From Guyanagaster necrorhizus (lineage: Eukaryota; Basidiomycota; Agaricomycetes; Agaricales; Physalacriaceae), in the NCBI RefSeq assembly GCF_019112545.1, contig NW_025064896.1, positions 565,187-629,186 on the forward strand: a DNA stretch of 64,000 nt. The letters run 5' to 3'. The notes under the pieces were generated by a model that was given only the letters and a program-made list of their open reading frames with translations, ran no database searches and was not told where the DNA came from. Position 1 is the stretch's first letter. Each line of letters starts with the position of its first letter. The position numbers and the translations under genes are program-made. Below, in pieces: positions 23,690 to 33,713 of the stretch.

Positions 23690-24132
23690 TGCTACCTGAG
23701 TATCTCTTCTTCCCATCGCACTTGCATCAGCGCCATAACTACCTCCAAGACGGGCGCGCTATATCCTTCCTCTCCTCCTGCATAGTGAACACATGCACCC
23801 AAGCTCCGGAAGAGCTCGACATCATTGATGTCACGGGCTAGTAGGCTAACAGCATCAACACCTTCTCGTATACCGGGGGCGTGCAGCCTCCATCTACAAA
23901 CAGCCTTAGCACCGCCACCACTACAACGAGCTCTACTTCGAGTTCGGCTACGCCTAGGTCGTCCAGTTCTTCTACTGCATCGTCCACGTCTGCATCTGCA
24001 TCCTCGACTGCGGCTGGGTCACCCACTTCCTCATCGGATTCGGCACCAACGATGCCACTCCTTACGACTCCGGTTTACATCGCTACCACACTCTGCGGTG
24101 TAGTCATGGCCTTCACGGTGTATGTGCTTTAG
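23690..24132 (+). pseudogene. decayed CFEM-type GPI-anchored wall protein
   Basis: The C-terminal 83 codons (23881..24132) are Ser/Thr-rich and end in a hydrophobic segment (PVYIATTLCGVVMAFTVYVL), the pattern of a GPI-anchored fungal wall protein. Upstream in the same frame is a CFEM-like half (ISFLSSCIVNTCTQAPEELD), but two consecutive TAG codons at about 23839 separate it from the tail. The preceding CFEM part (CISAITTSKTG) lies in another frame, and the central Cys-rich segment is missing. The expected last Cys of CFEM is also lost. I conclude that this is a pseudogene. An undetected intron could rescue the stops but not the missing cysteines. Confidence 0.5.
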
Positions 24133-24447
24133 GTCCTCCGGTGTGGGTAGCAGTAATCCAACTTGCACAAATCTTAGTGGCAGAAGGTCCTGTGTGGTTC
24201 AAGTTTTCGTTTGTAATGAAACCTCTCGGAATGTCGGGCAAACAACCAACTTGTGGTCAAGTGTCCATTTCAGACATGGTTGGGAGCTCATTGTAGGCGA
24301 TGCGCACCGCGCTGAAAAAATTCAAGCTTTGCGATGTGTATGTCGCCCTCGCATTCCTCGGCCGTACTATACGTCATCGAAAAACCTTCGCTTGGTAACA
24401 TAATATCCCTTTGGGATATTTTCAATGCGTTGTAGATAAGTCTCAAG

Positions 24448-25003
24448 CTACGCAGGATGCTCAGCCATATCACGAATCCAGTCAACTACACCCTCCGCCC
24501 ACTCCTCTCCTTGCCTACTGGAGAAGAGGGAGGCGTATGACGAATTCGTCGCGAAAGGGCCCAACCACGTCAGTGTGGTTCTTTCACTTGAAACAATTTC
24601 TCCAAAGCAGGCGTCAAACGAGGGAAATACCTTTCCGCGATACCCAATGACCTCCTCCGGGTCAGAACAGCTTCGTCGTCTTTTGCTGAATTCAAGAAAG
24701 CCAAAGGAAAGGTTCCCTCCGCTTCTGCGTCTTCGCCGCAATACAGCCTCGTTGCATCCTTCATATCTGCTGGCATATCTTCAAAGGTGTACGGCCCTGC
24801 CAAGAGGATTGCGCCTTTGATCCTGCGATGCAGGGAGGGAGAGTACAGTTCTGGGAGAACGAGAAGAGTGAACATGTTCATCGCCCCTGCGGAGTGGCCG
24901 AGGACGTAGATGTCGGATTTAAACGGAAGATTGTCAACGACACGACCCATGGCATGACGTCGCGGATGTCTTTGGCAGCAAAGGCTGAAGGGAACAAAAC
25001 GTA
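24448..25003 (-). pseudogene. alpha/beta hydrolase fragment (GHSAG lipase/esterase type)
   Basis: The minus strand encodes the nucleophile elbow GHSAGAMNMFTLL, then LYSPSLHRRIKGAILLAGPY and a final exon ending EEWAEGVVDWIRDMAEHP with TAG at 24448. The N-terminal part is missing upstream, including the oxyanion-hole segment expected in this family. A start of homology at 25003 (YVLFPSAFAAKDIRDVM) runs into WVV and then breaks frame: a 5-base duplication-like GTGTC shifts the reading before VDNLPF. The fragment therefore looks 5'-truncated and frame-broken. A shorter protein starting at the ATG at 24950 is possible but would lack the first half of the fold. Confidence 0.6.
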
Positions 25004-26484
25004 CTGGGTAGGAAGATGTTGTTTATTTCTCTTCCCTGGATTTGCGCTACTTGGTCCATGTTCTGCACGATATTTAAATTACCATCATCTCCTTTGCGTT
25101 TTATAGTGCCATAGAGTATCAGCGTCCACCCTACACGGGGAGGTGGGCCTCGGTTAGCTGCATGCTGTTACGTGCTTGGTGAGTTGTGAAACCGACTCTG
25201 ATTGCGATGACTGAGGTCGCTACAAGGGTCGACTTCGGCGAAGCGTGCTACTGCATTAGCCATGTTCAGCACGAAGAGAACGGAGCATTATGCTCGGGAA
25301 GATTGACTCAGCGGCCACTGAAAAGCTTTGTAAAGACCGCTGAACATAGTTCCAGAAACACAAGGGTATTATACTTGATGATGCTTTGGCTAGAATTTTG
25401 GGGACACGATGAGAAGAGAAAGCATGCCCAGACAATTGACAAGTGCTTACCTCAGAAGCTGAGTGTATGAAACAGGAACAGCTATCAGTTGGAAAGCGAC
25501 TTTTGTCAATTCTCTGCCCCTTGTAATATATCCAATACTGAGTACTGAAAGTTCTGGTGAGGTACATGAAACTCTATTGTAGTCATTGAATGCCCACCAG
25601 TCGTCCTCTCTTGCCTTGTACTTTCTCGGCACCGGCCTTACCATTCTGAAGCAGCACTGGTTCCAGCAGACCTAAAGTAGGCACCCTCCGACCATCGTTC
25701 TGCTTAGTTACGCGATTCACACACATTGAAATCAACCATAACAATTCATTTACAGACGTTCAGAACGTCTAGGAGCACGACACCTGCCAGTGTCTCGCTC
25801 AATAACCACCTATTCTTTCCAACACTGATACTTAGGGCTCACCATCACTAGTCTCTGACTCAACGATCCATATGAAGATAAGAAAGTCGTTCAATACGCC
25901 ATCACCCGCTACTTGTCGTGGTTACCTTCATCCCAAGATCTCCTGAAAAGATGCTCAGAAGTAGGGTATGTTTTGAATTCGATGGCACTTGGTAACAACA
26001 GTGGGAGACCCCGTCGATACGAACAAGTCCAGTCGCAAAGCAAATAGCGGAAGAATGTCGAGATGGTCCGTAAACACCGATGGAAGATAGGAAGCTCACG
26101 ACTCCACCAGCATATCGCTCACTAAACGAATACTTATTGGCTGGCGCATTCGGGTACGAAAATTGAACTGGAATCGATCGACACAATGACGGCGTTTTGA
26201 AAAGAACTGACATTAGTCAAAAGGTGTGTTGCGCTGGGCTCCGGCGGCGTCGCGGACACCCTGATGGCGACCTGCACTGCACCGACCTGCACTACCGTCG
26301 CGCTTCCCGTTTGGAAGGCTGTGATCTGCACCCCGTGCCTCCAGACTTATAACCGCATCACCCTGCACCCTTCCTTCCCTCACGCAGGACGTGCCAAACG
26401 GATCGCGCTGGACGCTTCCGACCCCTCCCACATAATCACAATACCGCAAAGAGGAACCAATAAAATCCTCGTTTTCTCCTCATC
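25004..26484. other. intergenic, no supported gene
   Basis: Only short open frames; no domain or splice chain recognised. The last 260 bases before 26485 are GC-rich on the plus strand and presumably hold the promoter and leader of the secreted orphan. Confidence 0.45.
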
Positions 26485-28650
26485 ATGGTCGCCAGGTTGC
26501 GCACCGCCGTCCACCTCACAGCCATCCTCTTCTCTCTGCACGCTGCTGCTCTTCCAGCCCTTTACATCCATCCACGGGACGGTGACCCTTCCTCTGATCC
26601 TGACCAGAACCAAGACATCCAGAGCGTCAGGGACTACATGGGGAAATCCCTCCAAGCCTACCTCGCCACACAGAACACGCAGAAGGGTGCGATGTTCATC
26701 GCAGAGACGGCGTGGCGCGCAATTGTCATCGACACACGGGGTGTAGCTGATGACTCGAACTCTGGTGGAAGCGATTCAGGTAGTTCGGCTGGAATGGATG
26801 TTATGACAGGCAACGTGGATGGTACAGGCGCGGAAGGTGATGGATTGACGGATCAAGCTAGTAAGAGGGACATTGGTGAGGATGACGGGGAGGAAGAGTG
26901 GTGGAAAAGGTGTGACGACGAGCTCATGGGTAGCGTCTTGGTCAGCCGACAAGATGATACAGATTCTGGAGGCTCTGATACTTCCGGGGACTCGAACAGT
27001 GGAGATGACAGCTCTGAAGACACTGGTTCTGATGGTACAGATTCTGGGGTAACAAGCTCCGAAGACTCAAGTTCAGGTTCTGGAGGATCAAGTTCTGGGA
27101 GCTCTGACAGCAGCGCCGCTGACACTGCAATCGCTGTCGCTAATAACGACGTATACGAACTCTTCGATAAGATCTCGTGGTCGAAGGACAATCACGTTAA
27201 CTTCTTCAGTGACCAATACATCCAGTTCACCAAAGAAATTGGCGACATCTTCTCGGGCCAGGAAGTTACCAAAGCCCAAACGGAGGAGCTCCAGAAATGG
27301 GCCAACTTGCAGTCCACGCTGTGTACCGTACAGCTCGCCAACGTCACCGAAAAAGCGCGCTACTACTACGAACAAATGAAACAACTCAGCGATGGCGTCT
27401 CGGATTTCGATACATGGGTTACGACCGGTTACGCCGATTACAAGATGACGTACGACGAGTGTCAAGCGGCGCTCAGCAAGTACAACAATCTCGCCGACGA
27501 GGTCTTTGGCAGATACCGGGGCCCAATCCATCTTGCTACGACCAACATCGAGCCGTTAGACGATGCACAGGTCAATATCCCAGGTGTCACTATGATGCTC
27601 GGATCAGGGACAGGATCAGTGTATGGAAAATCGGATGCGGTACCGTATTACGACCTTCCTGGAGCTAAGGGTACTGTGGCGGCATGGAGAGAGCAGGCTG
27701 AATCTGGAGGCAGTGAGGACTCGGGTGGTATGAGAAAGAGGAAGACCGGAACTGGAGATGGGAAAAAGGGCGACGGGAAGGGCACTGGAGGTGGCGCTTC
27801 GGGAGGGGATGCCGGAGGCGACTCCGGGAGTGACACTGGAGGGGACACGGGTGGCGATACAGGAGGAGACACGGGTGATGACACAGGAGGAGACACGGAT
27901 GACGGTACGACGGGAGAAGGCACTGACAACTCTGGAGGCAACAGTTCGAGCAGCGGAAGTGCTACATTCAAAGTTCCCCCAGGATATTTCTCCTACATCA
28001 GTTCCTCAAATTCTGGAAGCGTTCAAGGAGAAACCGACAACGGGGGTGGTGGGGTCAGCTTTGGGATCGGGGATGTCTCGATCGGAGGTGGGGGCGACAC
28101 TAGCAAGAGCAGCACATCAACCGAACTGAAGATGAAGAGTTTTAGCATCGCATGGAAGGCTGCACTTCTCCCCATCCAGCGGGGTACCTGGTTCGATGGC
28201 TTCCGTGTCGCGAGTCTGATGGCCAACATCGGACAAACCGACACTGACGAGAACGACAAGGAGGTCGATGCCAATGCGACAGAATCCTTCAACAAATGGT
28301 TTGGCAACCAGGACAGCCCTGGTCCCGCCGCCGAGTACAACGACATTGCGCTCATTATCTATCGCCCGATCTTCACGATGGAGTTCTCCGACACAAAGAC
28401 CTATCAGGAGTTCAAGCAAACGTCGGCTTCCGCTGGAGTCTGTTTCTTCTTCATTTGTGTGGGAGGAAACGGCGGAAGCAGTAGTAACAAGACGTCGTTC
28501 AGCGAGACAGCGAGCTCGGTAACGTATGAAGACTTGTCGAACAACGTGTACTATGCAGGAAGCCTGAAAGGCTCTTTCTGGACACAGTCAAGCGACGGCG
28601 GCGATGGCGGCACAGAAGAGACGCAGGTGGGAAAACGGTTGTTGGACTGA
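26485..28650 (+). CDS. secreted low-complexity orphan protein, 721 aa, intronless
   Basis: A single uninterrupted 721-codon frame, striking among intron-rich neighbours. It starts MVARLRTAVHLTAILFSLHAAALPA, a classical signal peptide. Residues about 90-225 and 405-500 are Ser/Gly/Asp/Thr-rich low complexity, the second ending in GGDT repeats. Between them (about 230-400) is a folded-looking, helix-prone region with several Tyr, Asp and Trp residues (for example YYYEQMKQLSDGVSDFDTWV). The C-terminal part (about 555-700) includes FSIAWKAALLPIQRGTWFDGFR and a Cys/Phe cluster CFFFICVGG. Dibasic KR sites occur at several points (including GKR near the C-terminus) and could be Kex2 sites. I do not recognise the family. 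Secretion is well supported; function is unknown. Confidence 0.85.
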   Translation: MVARLRTAVHLTAILFSLHAAALPALYIHPRDGDPSSDPDQNQDIQSVRDYMGKSLQAYLATQNTQKGAMFIAETAWRAIVIDTRGVADDSNSGGSDSGSSAGMDVMTGNVDGTGAEGDGLTDQASKRDIGEDDGEEEWWKRCDDELMGSVLVSRQDDTDSGGSDTSGDSNSGDDSSEDTGSDGTDSGVTSSEDSSSGSGGSSSGSSDSSAADTAIAVANNDVYELFDKISWSKDNHVNFFSDQYIQFTKEIGDIFSGQEVTKAQTEELQKWANLQSTLCTVQLANVTEKARYYYEQMKQLSDGVSDFDTWVTTGYADYKMTYDECQAALSKYNNLADEVFGRYRGPIHLATTNIEPLDDAQVNIPGVTMMLGSGTGSVYGKSDAVPYYDLPGAKGTVAAWREQAESGGSEDSGGMRKRKTGTGDGKKGDGKGTGGGASGGDAGGDSGSDTGGDTGGDTGGDTGDDTGGDTDDGTTGEGTDNSGGNSSSSGSATFKVPPGYFSYISSSNSGSVQGETDNGGGGVSFGIGDVSIGGGGDTSKSSTSTELKMKSFSIAWKAALLPIQRGTWFDGFRVASLMANIGQTDTDENDKEVDANATESFNKWFGNQDSPGPAAEYNDIALIIYRPIFTMEFSDTKTYQEFKQTSASAGVCFFFICVGGNGGSSSNKTSFSETASSVTYEDLSNNVYYAGSLKGSFWTQSSDGGDGGTEETQVGKRLLD
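27830..27905 (+). repeat. GGDT-coding minisatellite
   Basis: Imperfect tandem 12-base units encode Gly-Gly/Asp-Asp-Thr repeats inside the secreted orphan (about residues 450-475). All length steps are multiples of three, so copy-number change would preserve frame. Confidence 0.7.
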
Positions 28651-28931
28651 GAGGTACGCCGCCCTGGCATCATGGTTGGCAACCTGTGCTAACTTGAACT
28701 CCTAGGCCATACTGGTCCAGCCTTGGAAAGCATAACTTGAAGATTGGCTGAGATTGTCTGCGGCTGACGCGTAATACGAATATCAGATGATTATATTTGT
28801 ACACAGTGGCAGGGTATCGATATCGTCCAGTGTTAATAGGCTATATTGCTACATATTATGCAAGATATATCCTATGGATAGTCAGTCGTGAAGAAGATCC
28901 TCCATAGGTAATACCAGCTCACTGCGGTCGG

Positions 28932-29397
28932 TTAATTCCCGCTATCGCTCCTTCGGACGCCAGGGCCAGGCGAAGGAGATTGCGGCACACTGATATCGCC
29001 GTTTATTATATCTTGAATAGAGGCTTCAAGAGCGTCTACCCTTGTTGACATTTGCGACACTGTAGGTCGAAGCATAAGCAATTCACGTTACCCAGAAACA
29101 ACGTACTGCGATCTAGAATTTGTGTCGACATCTCGTCGAACTTTGCGTCCAGATTCTCCAGTAACGTCTCGACCTGTACGCAAAAAGTTCAAGCAAGAAA
29201 ATTGGGCCTTCTCCCGGCGACAATGCACGTACAAAAGCGGTCAGTTCATGAGGGCTAGATATATCCTTCACTGCTCCCGCCGGTGCTTTTGGATCCGCTG
29301 GCACTGGCGTTGCGTCCTTTTCCTTCTCTTGGGTCTTTGGCGTTGCTTTCGGTGTTGCAGGAGGGTTTACTTTCAGCGGCAAAGCAGATGATGCCAT
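28932..29397 (-). CDS. heat shock factor binding protein 1 (HSBP1)
   Basis: Three exons, 29233..29397, 29107..29173 and 28932..29059, with GT-AG introns. After a Pro/Lys-rich N-terminus of about 47 residues the protein reads SPHELTAF, VETLLENLDAKFDEMSTQIL, then MSQMSTRVDALEASIQDIIN, a near-exact match to the conserved HSBP1 coiled coil. In animals HSBP1 binds heat-shock factor trimers and dampens the he at-shock response; it is small and forms coiled-coil trimers. The fungal protein is expected to be nuclear/cytosolic. The N-terminal extension is fungal-type and low complexity. The C-terminus ends SPSPGPGVRRSDSGN. It converges on the secreted orphan at 28650 with only 281 bases between stops. 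Confidence 0.92.
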
Positions 29398-29902
29398 GGT
29401 GGTGATAGTTCGAGGTGAAGTGACGTGCCGCTGCGGCCGGCGTAGCTGACATTAAAATTTAACTTTCGGCACTGGCACTACGGCTGTCGGAGTTTGAAGA
29501 TGGATGCGTACATTTTAACATTTTCTAGTTTATCATTGCACCAATGTAAATTCCTGTCATCGCAGAACGGAGGGTGGCTTGGGGAACAACGTCTTTGCCG
29601 TCGTTGAACATCTTTTTACCGACATCATACCTGCATATTATGCATGTTCCTCGCCACTTGTACAATACAAGGCGCCGTTATTAGTTCCGTGTCGGCGTCG
29701 ATAAATAATCAAGCTCGTCATCGCCCCACAACTCCGCACAAACTTTAGATTCCGACCGATATTACAACAATGCTGTTGTGTTGTTCCAAGTATACAGCGA
29801 CATTCACCCAGAGAGTACGGTCAATAGCTACAATGGGTATGCTTCAGTTAGACTCGAGACTTAAGGCTAAATTTTTTTAATAATGCCTGATGTGTCTCGC
29901 TG

Positions 29903-31079
29903 ATGTTCTTTCAGCTCCGTGACGGAAACGGAATACCGATTCTCGGTTTCGGTATGTTGTGCATGTAAGTACCATTCAGTGACTGATCATGAGCGTGAAT
30001 GAACAGGTACCTATGAGCTGTATGGTGTGGATGCGTACAACGCCGTTACGTGTGCACTAGAAGTCGATATAGTCTCGATTTCATCGATGGTTAGATTCAA
30101 CTGATTTTGAACCTTAACCAGATTGGATATCGCCATATCGTTCGTATCATCGTGCTATGGTTCTCTGAAACACGAGTTTATCTTCTGTTAGGACTCTGCC
30201 GAGTGGTATGAAAACGAAAGAGAATGCGGTCAAGCTATTCTCGACTTCTGTCGCAAGGCGCAAGTGCCAAGATCCAGTGTGTTCTTCACGACGAAGCTGA
30301 AGATGAATCGCGGATATGCCCAAACCAAGAAAGCTATTAAACGGTCCCTAGACACTTGCGGATTAGGGTACATTGACCTCTATCTGATTCACGGCCCCCT
30401 TGGAGGTCCACAAGCGCGAAAGGACAGTTGGCGAGCGATTTGTGACACCCAGAAGGAAGGTCATCTGAAAAGCATCGGCATTAGTACCTTCGGGATCCGG
30501 CATATCCAAGACCTTCTGGACGAAGAACTGCCAGTGCCGGCGGTCCATCAGGTAGATCTCCTTGCAAGCCTGGTATCTGGTCTGCTCGATCCGCTAATCA
30601 CCGCTATGAACAGATCGATTTGCATCCGTTTCAGGTGCGAAGTGATATTGTAATGTTTTGCAAAAAGCATAACATTGCTCTCGAGGTGCCGTGCTATAAG
30701 ATACCCAACGTCATGGATAACATCACGCTGATTTCTCTTCTGCTTTAGGCTTGGGCACCTCTCGTTAGAGGTCTACGATTCACACATCCTGCGATCAAAT
30801 CTTTAGCTAAGAAATACCAAAAAGAACCTGCTCAGGTCCTGCTTCGCTATTCATTGCAGAAGGGCTACGTGCCTCTTCCAAAGTCTTCGTCGAAGACGCG
30901 CATGTTATCCAACACGGACATATTCGATTTTAATTTGGCTGATGATGAGATTGGCGGTCTCGATAGTCTCGATGAAGGTATTGTCGTTCTCCAAGCTCCG
31001 CGAATGACAAAACGTGGTCATCTCAATCATGGTCCTCGCAGGTCTTGCGACGGATTGGGACCCAACCACCTGCCCGTAA
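29903..31079 (+). CDS. aldo/keto reductase
   Basis: Joined exons give LRDGNGIPILGFGTYELYG near the start, IGYRHIDSAEWYENE (catalytic Asp and Tyr), FFTTKL (catalytic Lys), YLIHGPLGG (catalytic His), GISTFG, HQIDLHPF, AWAPLVRG, VLLRYSLQKGYVPLPKSS (NADPH-binding C-terminal loop) and the end DWDPTTCP. The full AKR tetrad is present, so it should be an NADPH-dependent carbonyl reductase of cytosolic type; the substrate is not predictable. I set the start at ATG 29903 (MFFQLRDG). An ATG at 29770 opens a 22-residue basic, Ser/Thr-rich leader that looks mitochondrial, but its GT donor is phase 1 and does not join in frame. An alternative first exon cannot be excluded. Confidence 0.88.
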
Positions 31080-33713
31080 ACGGAATGTTTTTCCTAGAAG
31101 CAACACGAACCACGTCGTTCATCTCACTGATGTATGATAATCGTAGAGCTTGTTTTATAAGGCCTGTTTGCTGGCTGCAAGAGATTGGCTTGTTCCTGGA
31201 AGAACGGTCCTGGTGTGCAGACGACGTTTCTTTTACGTGCAGGATATATATGCAGTCCATGCAGGGCCGTCTTTTGCTCTCTTCTCTGTCAATAGAGACC
31301 TTGAACTGCCAACGAAGACGGCGAGCACAAGGAGTTGGAGCATGCTTATCAACGGATCCCTCCGCTTCCGGCTCGGGAATGCCTTTTCGCCCAAGGACAG
31401 ATCTCGTGCGAGGTCCATGGTCCAGAATGTCTTCTCTGAACATTATTCCGAAGGCCTGACAAATGGGAAAACTTCTAGGCACAGCTACAACTATTATCAT
31501 ATTGTCGGAGATATGATTGTCGATTGACAATAGCGTTCTGTTCCTTTTTCCCTATACTTTGTCTTTCCGATCAAGGTAGGGTGATCAAGATCAAGAGAAC
31601 GACAGTTTGGCGATTGGGACGAATTGGTGTTTAGTTTGTGTTTAGTGCATTTTTTTGTGGAATGGTATCTGGAGGTGGCGCCCATCATTGATTCCAGTCG
31701 GTATCCCTTGATCGGTGAGCTTCGGGTCGGTGGTTGTTGGTTCACCGACGTGACAAATAGCAATCCCGACACGCGCTAGCATCTAGCCCAGTGAATATTA
31801 GAAGCATGGGACTCGTCGTGCGAACACATCACCCTCCAGTGTCGGCGGAGCAATGACTAACTTGCGATGCTCAACGGAGCTCCCAGGATCAAACCGACAG
31901 TCGTCGCGTGTACGTGTGATAAAAGTTCTCACCTGCGTGCCAGATACTTCTCACTTCCCACACATTTGTATGAGAAGCTGGACGGGCAGGCTGCATTTTA
32001 AACTTTGAACCTTTACAAAGGCGGTGATCCGCTTGATCCCAGGCTCTTAGCATTTGAAAAGTGGAAGGCTAGGACAGTGGCCTCCCGCCCCATATTATCT
32101 CGGAGCCGACACAGACATGGGTCGCATAGTCTCCTGTGATCGGAACTACATATTGCATAGCCGCTTTCTCATACTCACACCCTATCTAACCCTTACTGGA
32201 TCCCGGGCATTCTCTATTGGAAAGTATGCCATGTGTTGGCGACGCTTTGCAACACCTTACAGTACGTTATCAGTATGCTGCGATCATTTTCATGTTCATC
32301 TTTATCCCGCGGTCTCCATCGTAGTGCGAACTCACTTGACGGGGATCCGAATGCAGTAAGCATTCCTTTAACCGACCCTCTTTGTTCTGCTTTTGAACCC
32401 CCACGAGGTCGGATTCTATGTATATCGGCTGGACGCTGCTTATGGGTTACGAAATGACAAGACGCTTTGAGAGACCTTGACTTTTTAGTCCTTTTCGCCA
32501 ACACAATACCGACGCATACAGAGATACACACTCCTTTCGCGATTACATCCTTTGTGGCCTTGGGGGTTCTCTCCTTTCTCCCCTTTGCACCCGACACGCT
32601 CCTAATTCATCAAGTCATTTGTACGTATGATGTGTCGACAGTGTTAATCAGCACTGCTGAGGAGGTCGCCGATCACTGAGGTATTTAAGTTCGATTGCCA
32701 CTGCCTTTACGTGACATGTATTCTGGATGCTGATTTCATGGTTCGTGTGGCTAGTTCATTGCTACAAGGCTCATGTTCACAGCTCTTCAAATGCGCCTGA
32801 GTGTCGGCACTACATGGACAGGTGTATACAACTGTTAAGTTACCTGACATGTCTTTGCAATGTTCCCTTGGCACTCAGCAAAAGCAAAAACTGCCGATCA
32901 TCATCTCACCGGCATATACTCTTCGATTCCTGCAACAGAATATTACTTCGGATGGGTGACAATGATGCTTCCACCTGATTTTTCCACTCTTTCCCCATCA
33001 AATTGCTCTTTTCTCAGAGACCGCGGAAGATAATGATGAGATGGAGAGATGGAAAGTTGTTGGACATAAAGTCCGTCGCATGAAGTGTGGGAATCCGCGC
33101 CACTGCACGAGATTCGTGGGTCAACTAGCATATCTTTTTTTATATTCTCCCCATGATTAACGGGTCCATATTTACAGCATGTCATTAGTAAATGAATGTA
33201 AAAAAAAGCCACCAACGTTAAGGTCCCTTAGCAGTACTAATGTGATGAAAGAGGGGAGGGAGGGAATGTTTCAAGTGCAACAGGTTTACAGCGACGATGC
33301 GCCCGCTTGACGCGAGAACGAAGATTACACGATTGCCAATTCGAAGAAACTCTGCGGCAATTCCCGAGACATGCCGGCGGCCGGCAGATGGCCAAGTGAC
33401 GGCATCGTTCGAAAGGCATTTCTTCACTCTTACCAGTTCTTACCTTAAATCTATGCTGCTGGTACGTGCGTACGATTCCTCGAATGTAGCAGACTGACAC
33501 TTATTACTTGACTACAGAGGATTGGATTTATTGATTTCTCACCATCCTGGTGCATATCAATACCTAAGAAATCAAAGGTCGACAAATCCTCTCACCCTGT
33601 GACGGGGAAGCACGGCGATCACCTTCACACCGTCAACTTCGATGTATTTCGCATCTCTATCTGGTTGTCCATAAAATCCCTACTCTGGGATTTTCCTGTC
33701 GGTCATTCGCTTC
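31080..33713. other. 2.6-kb intergenic region, no supported gene
   Basis: Many short open frames on both strands, none with a recognisable domain, signal peptide or exon chain. Codon-like bias seen at 31100-31530 appears on both strands and is probably fortuitous. Confidence 0.45.

Noticed and set aside
31027..31530. Overlapping long open frames on both strands downstream of the aldo/keto reductase
   Set aside because: Neither frame shows a domain or splice structure; low stop density by chance in GC-rich DNA.
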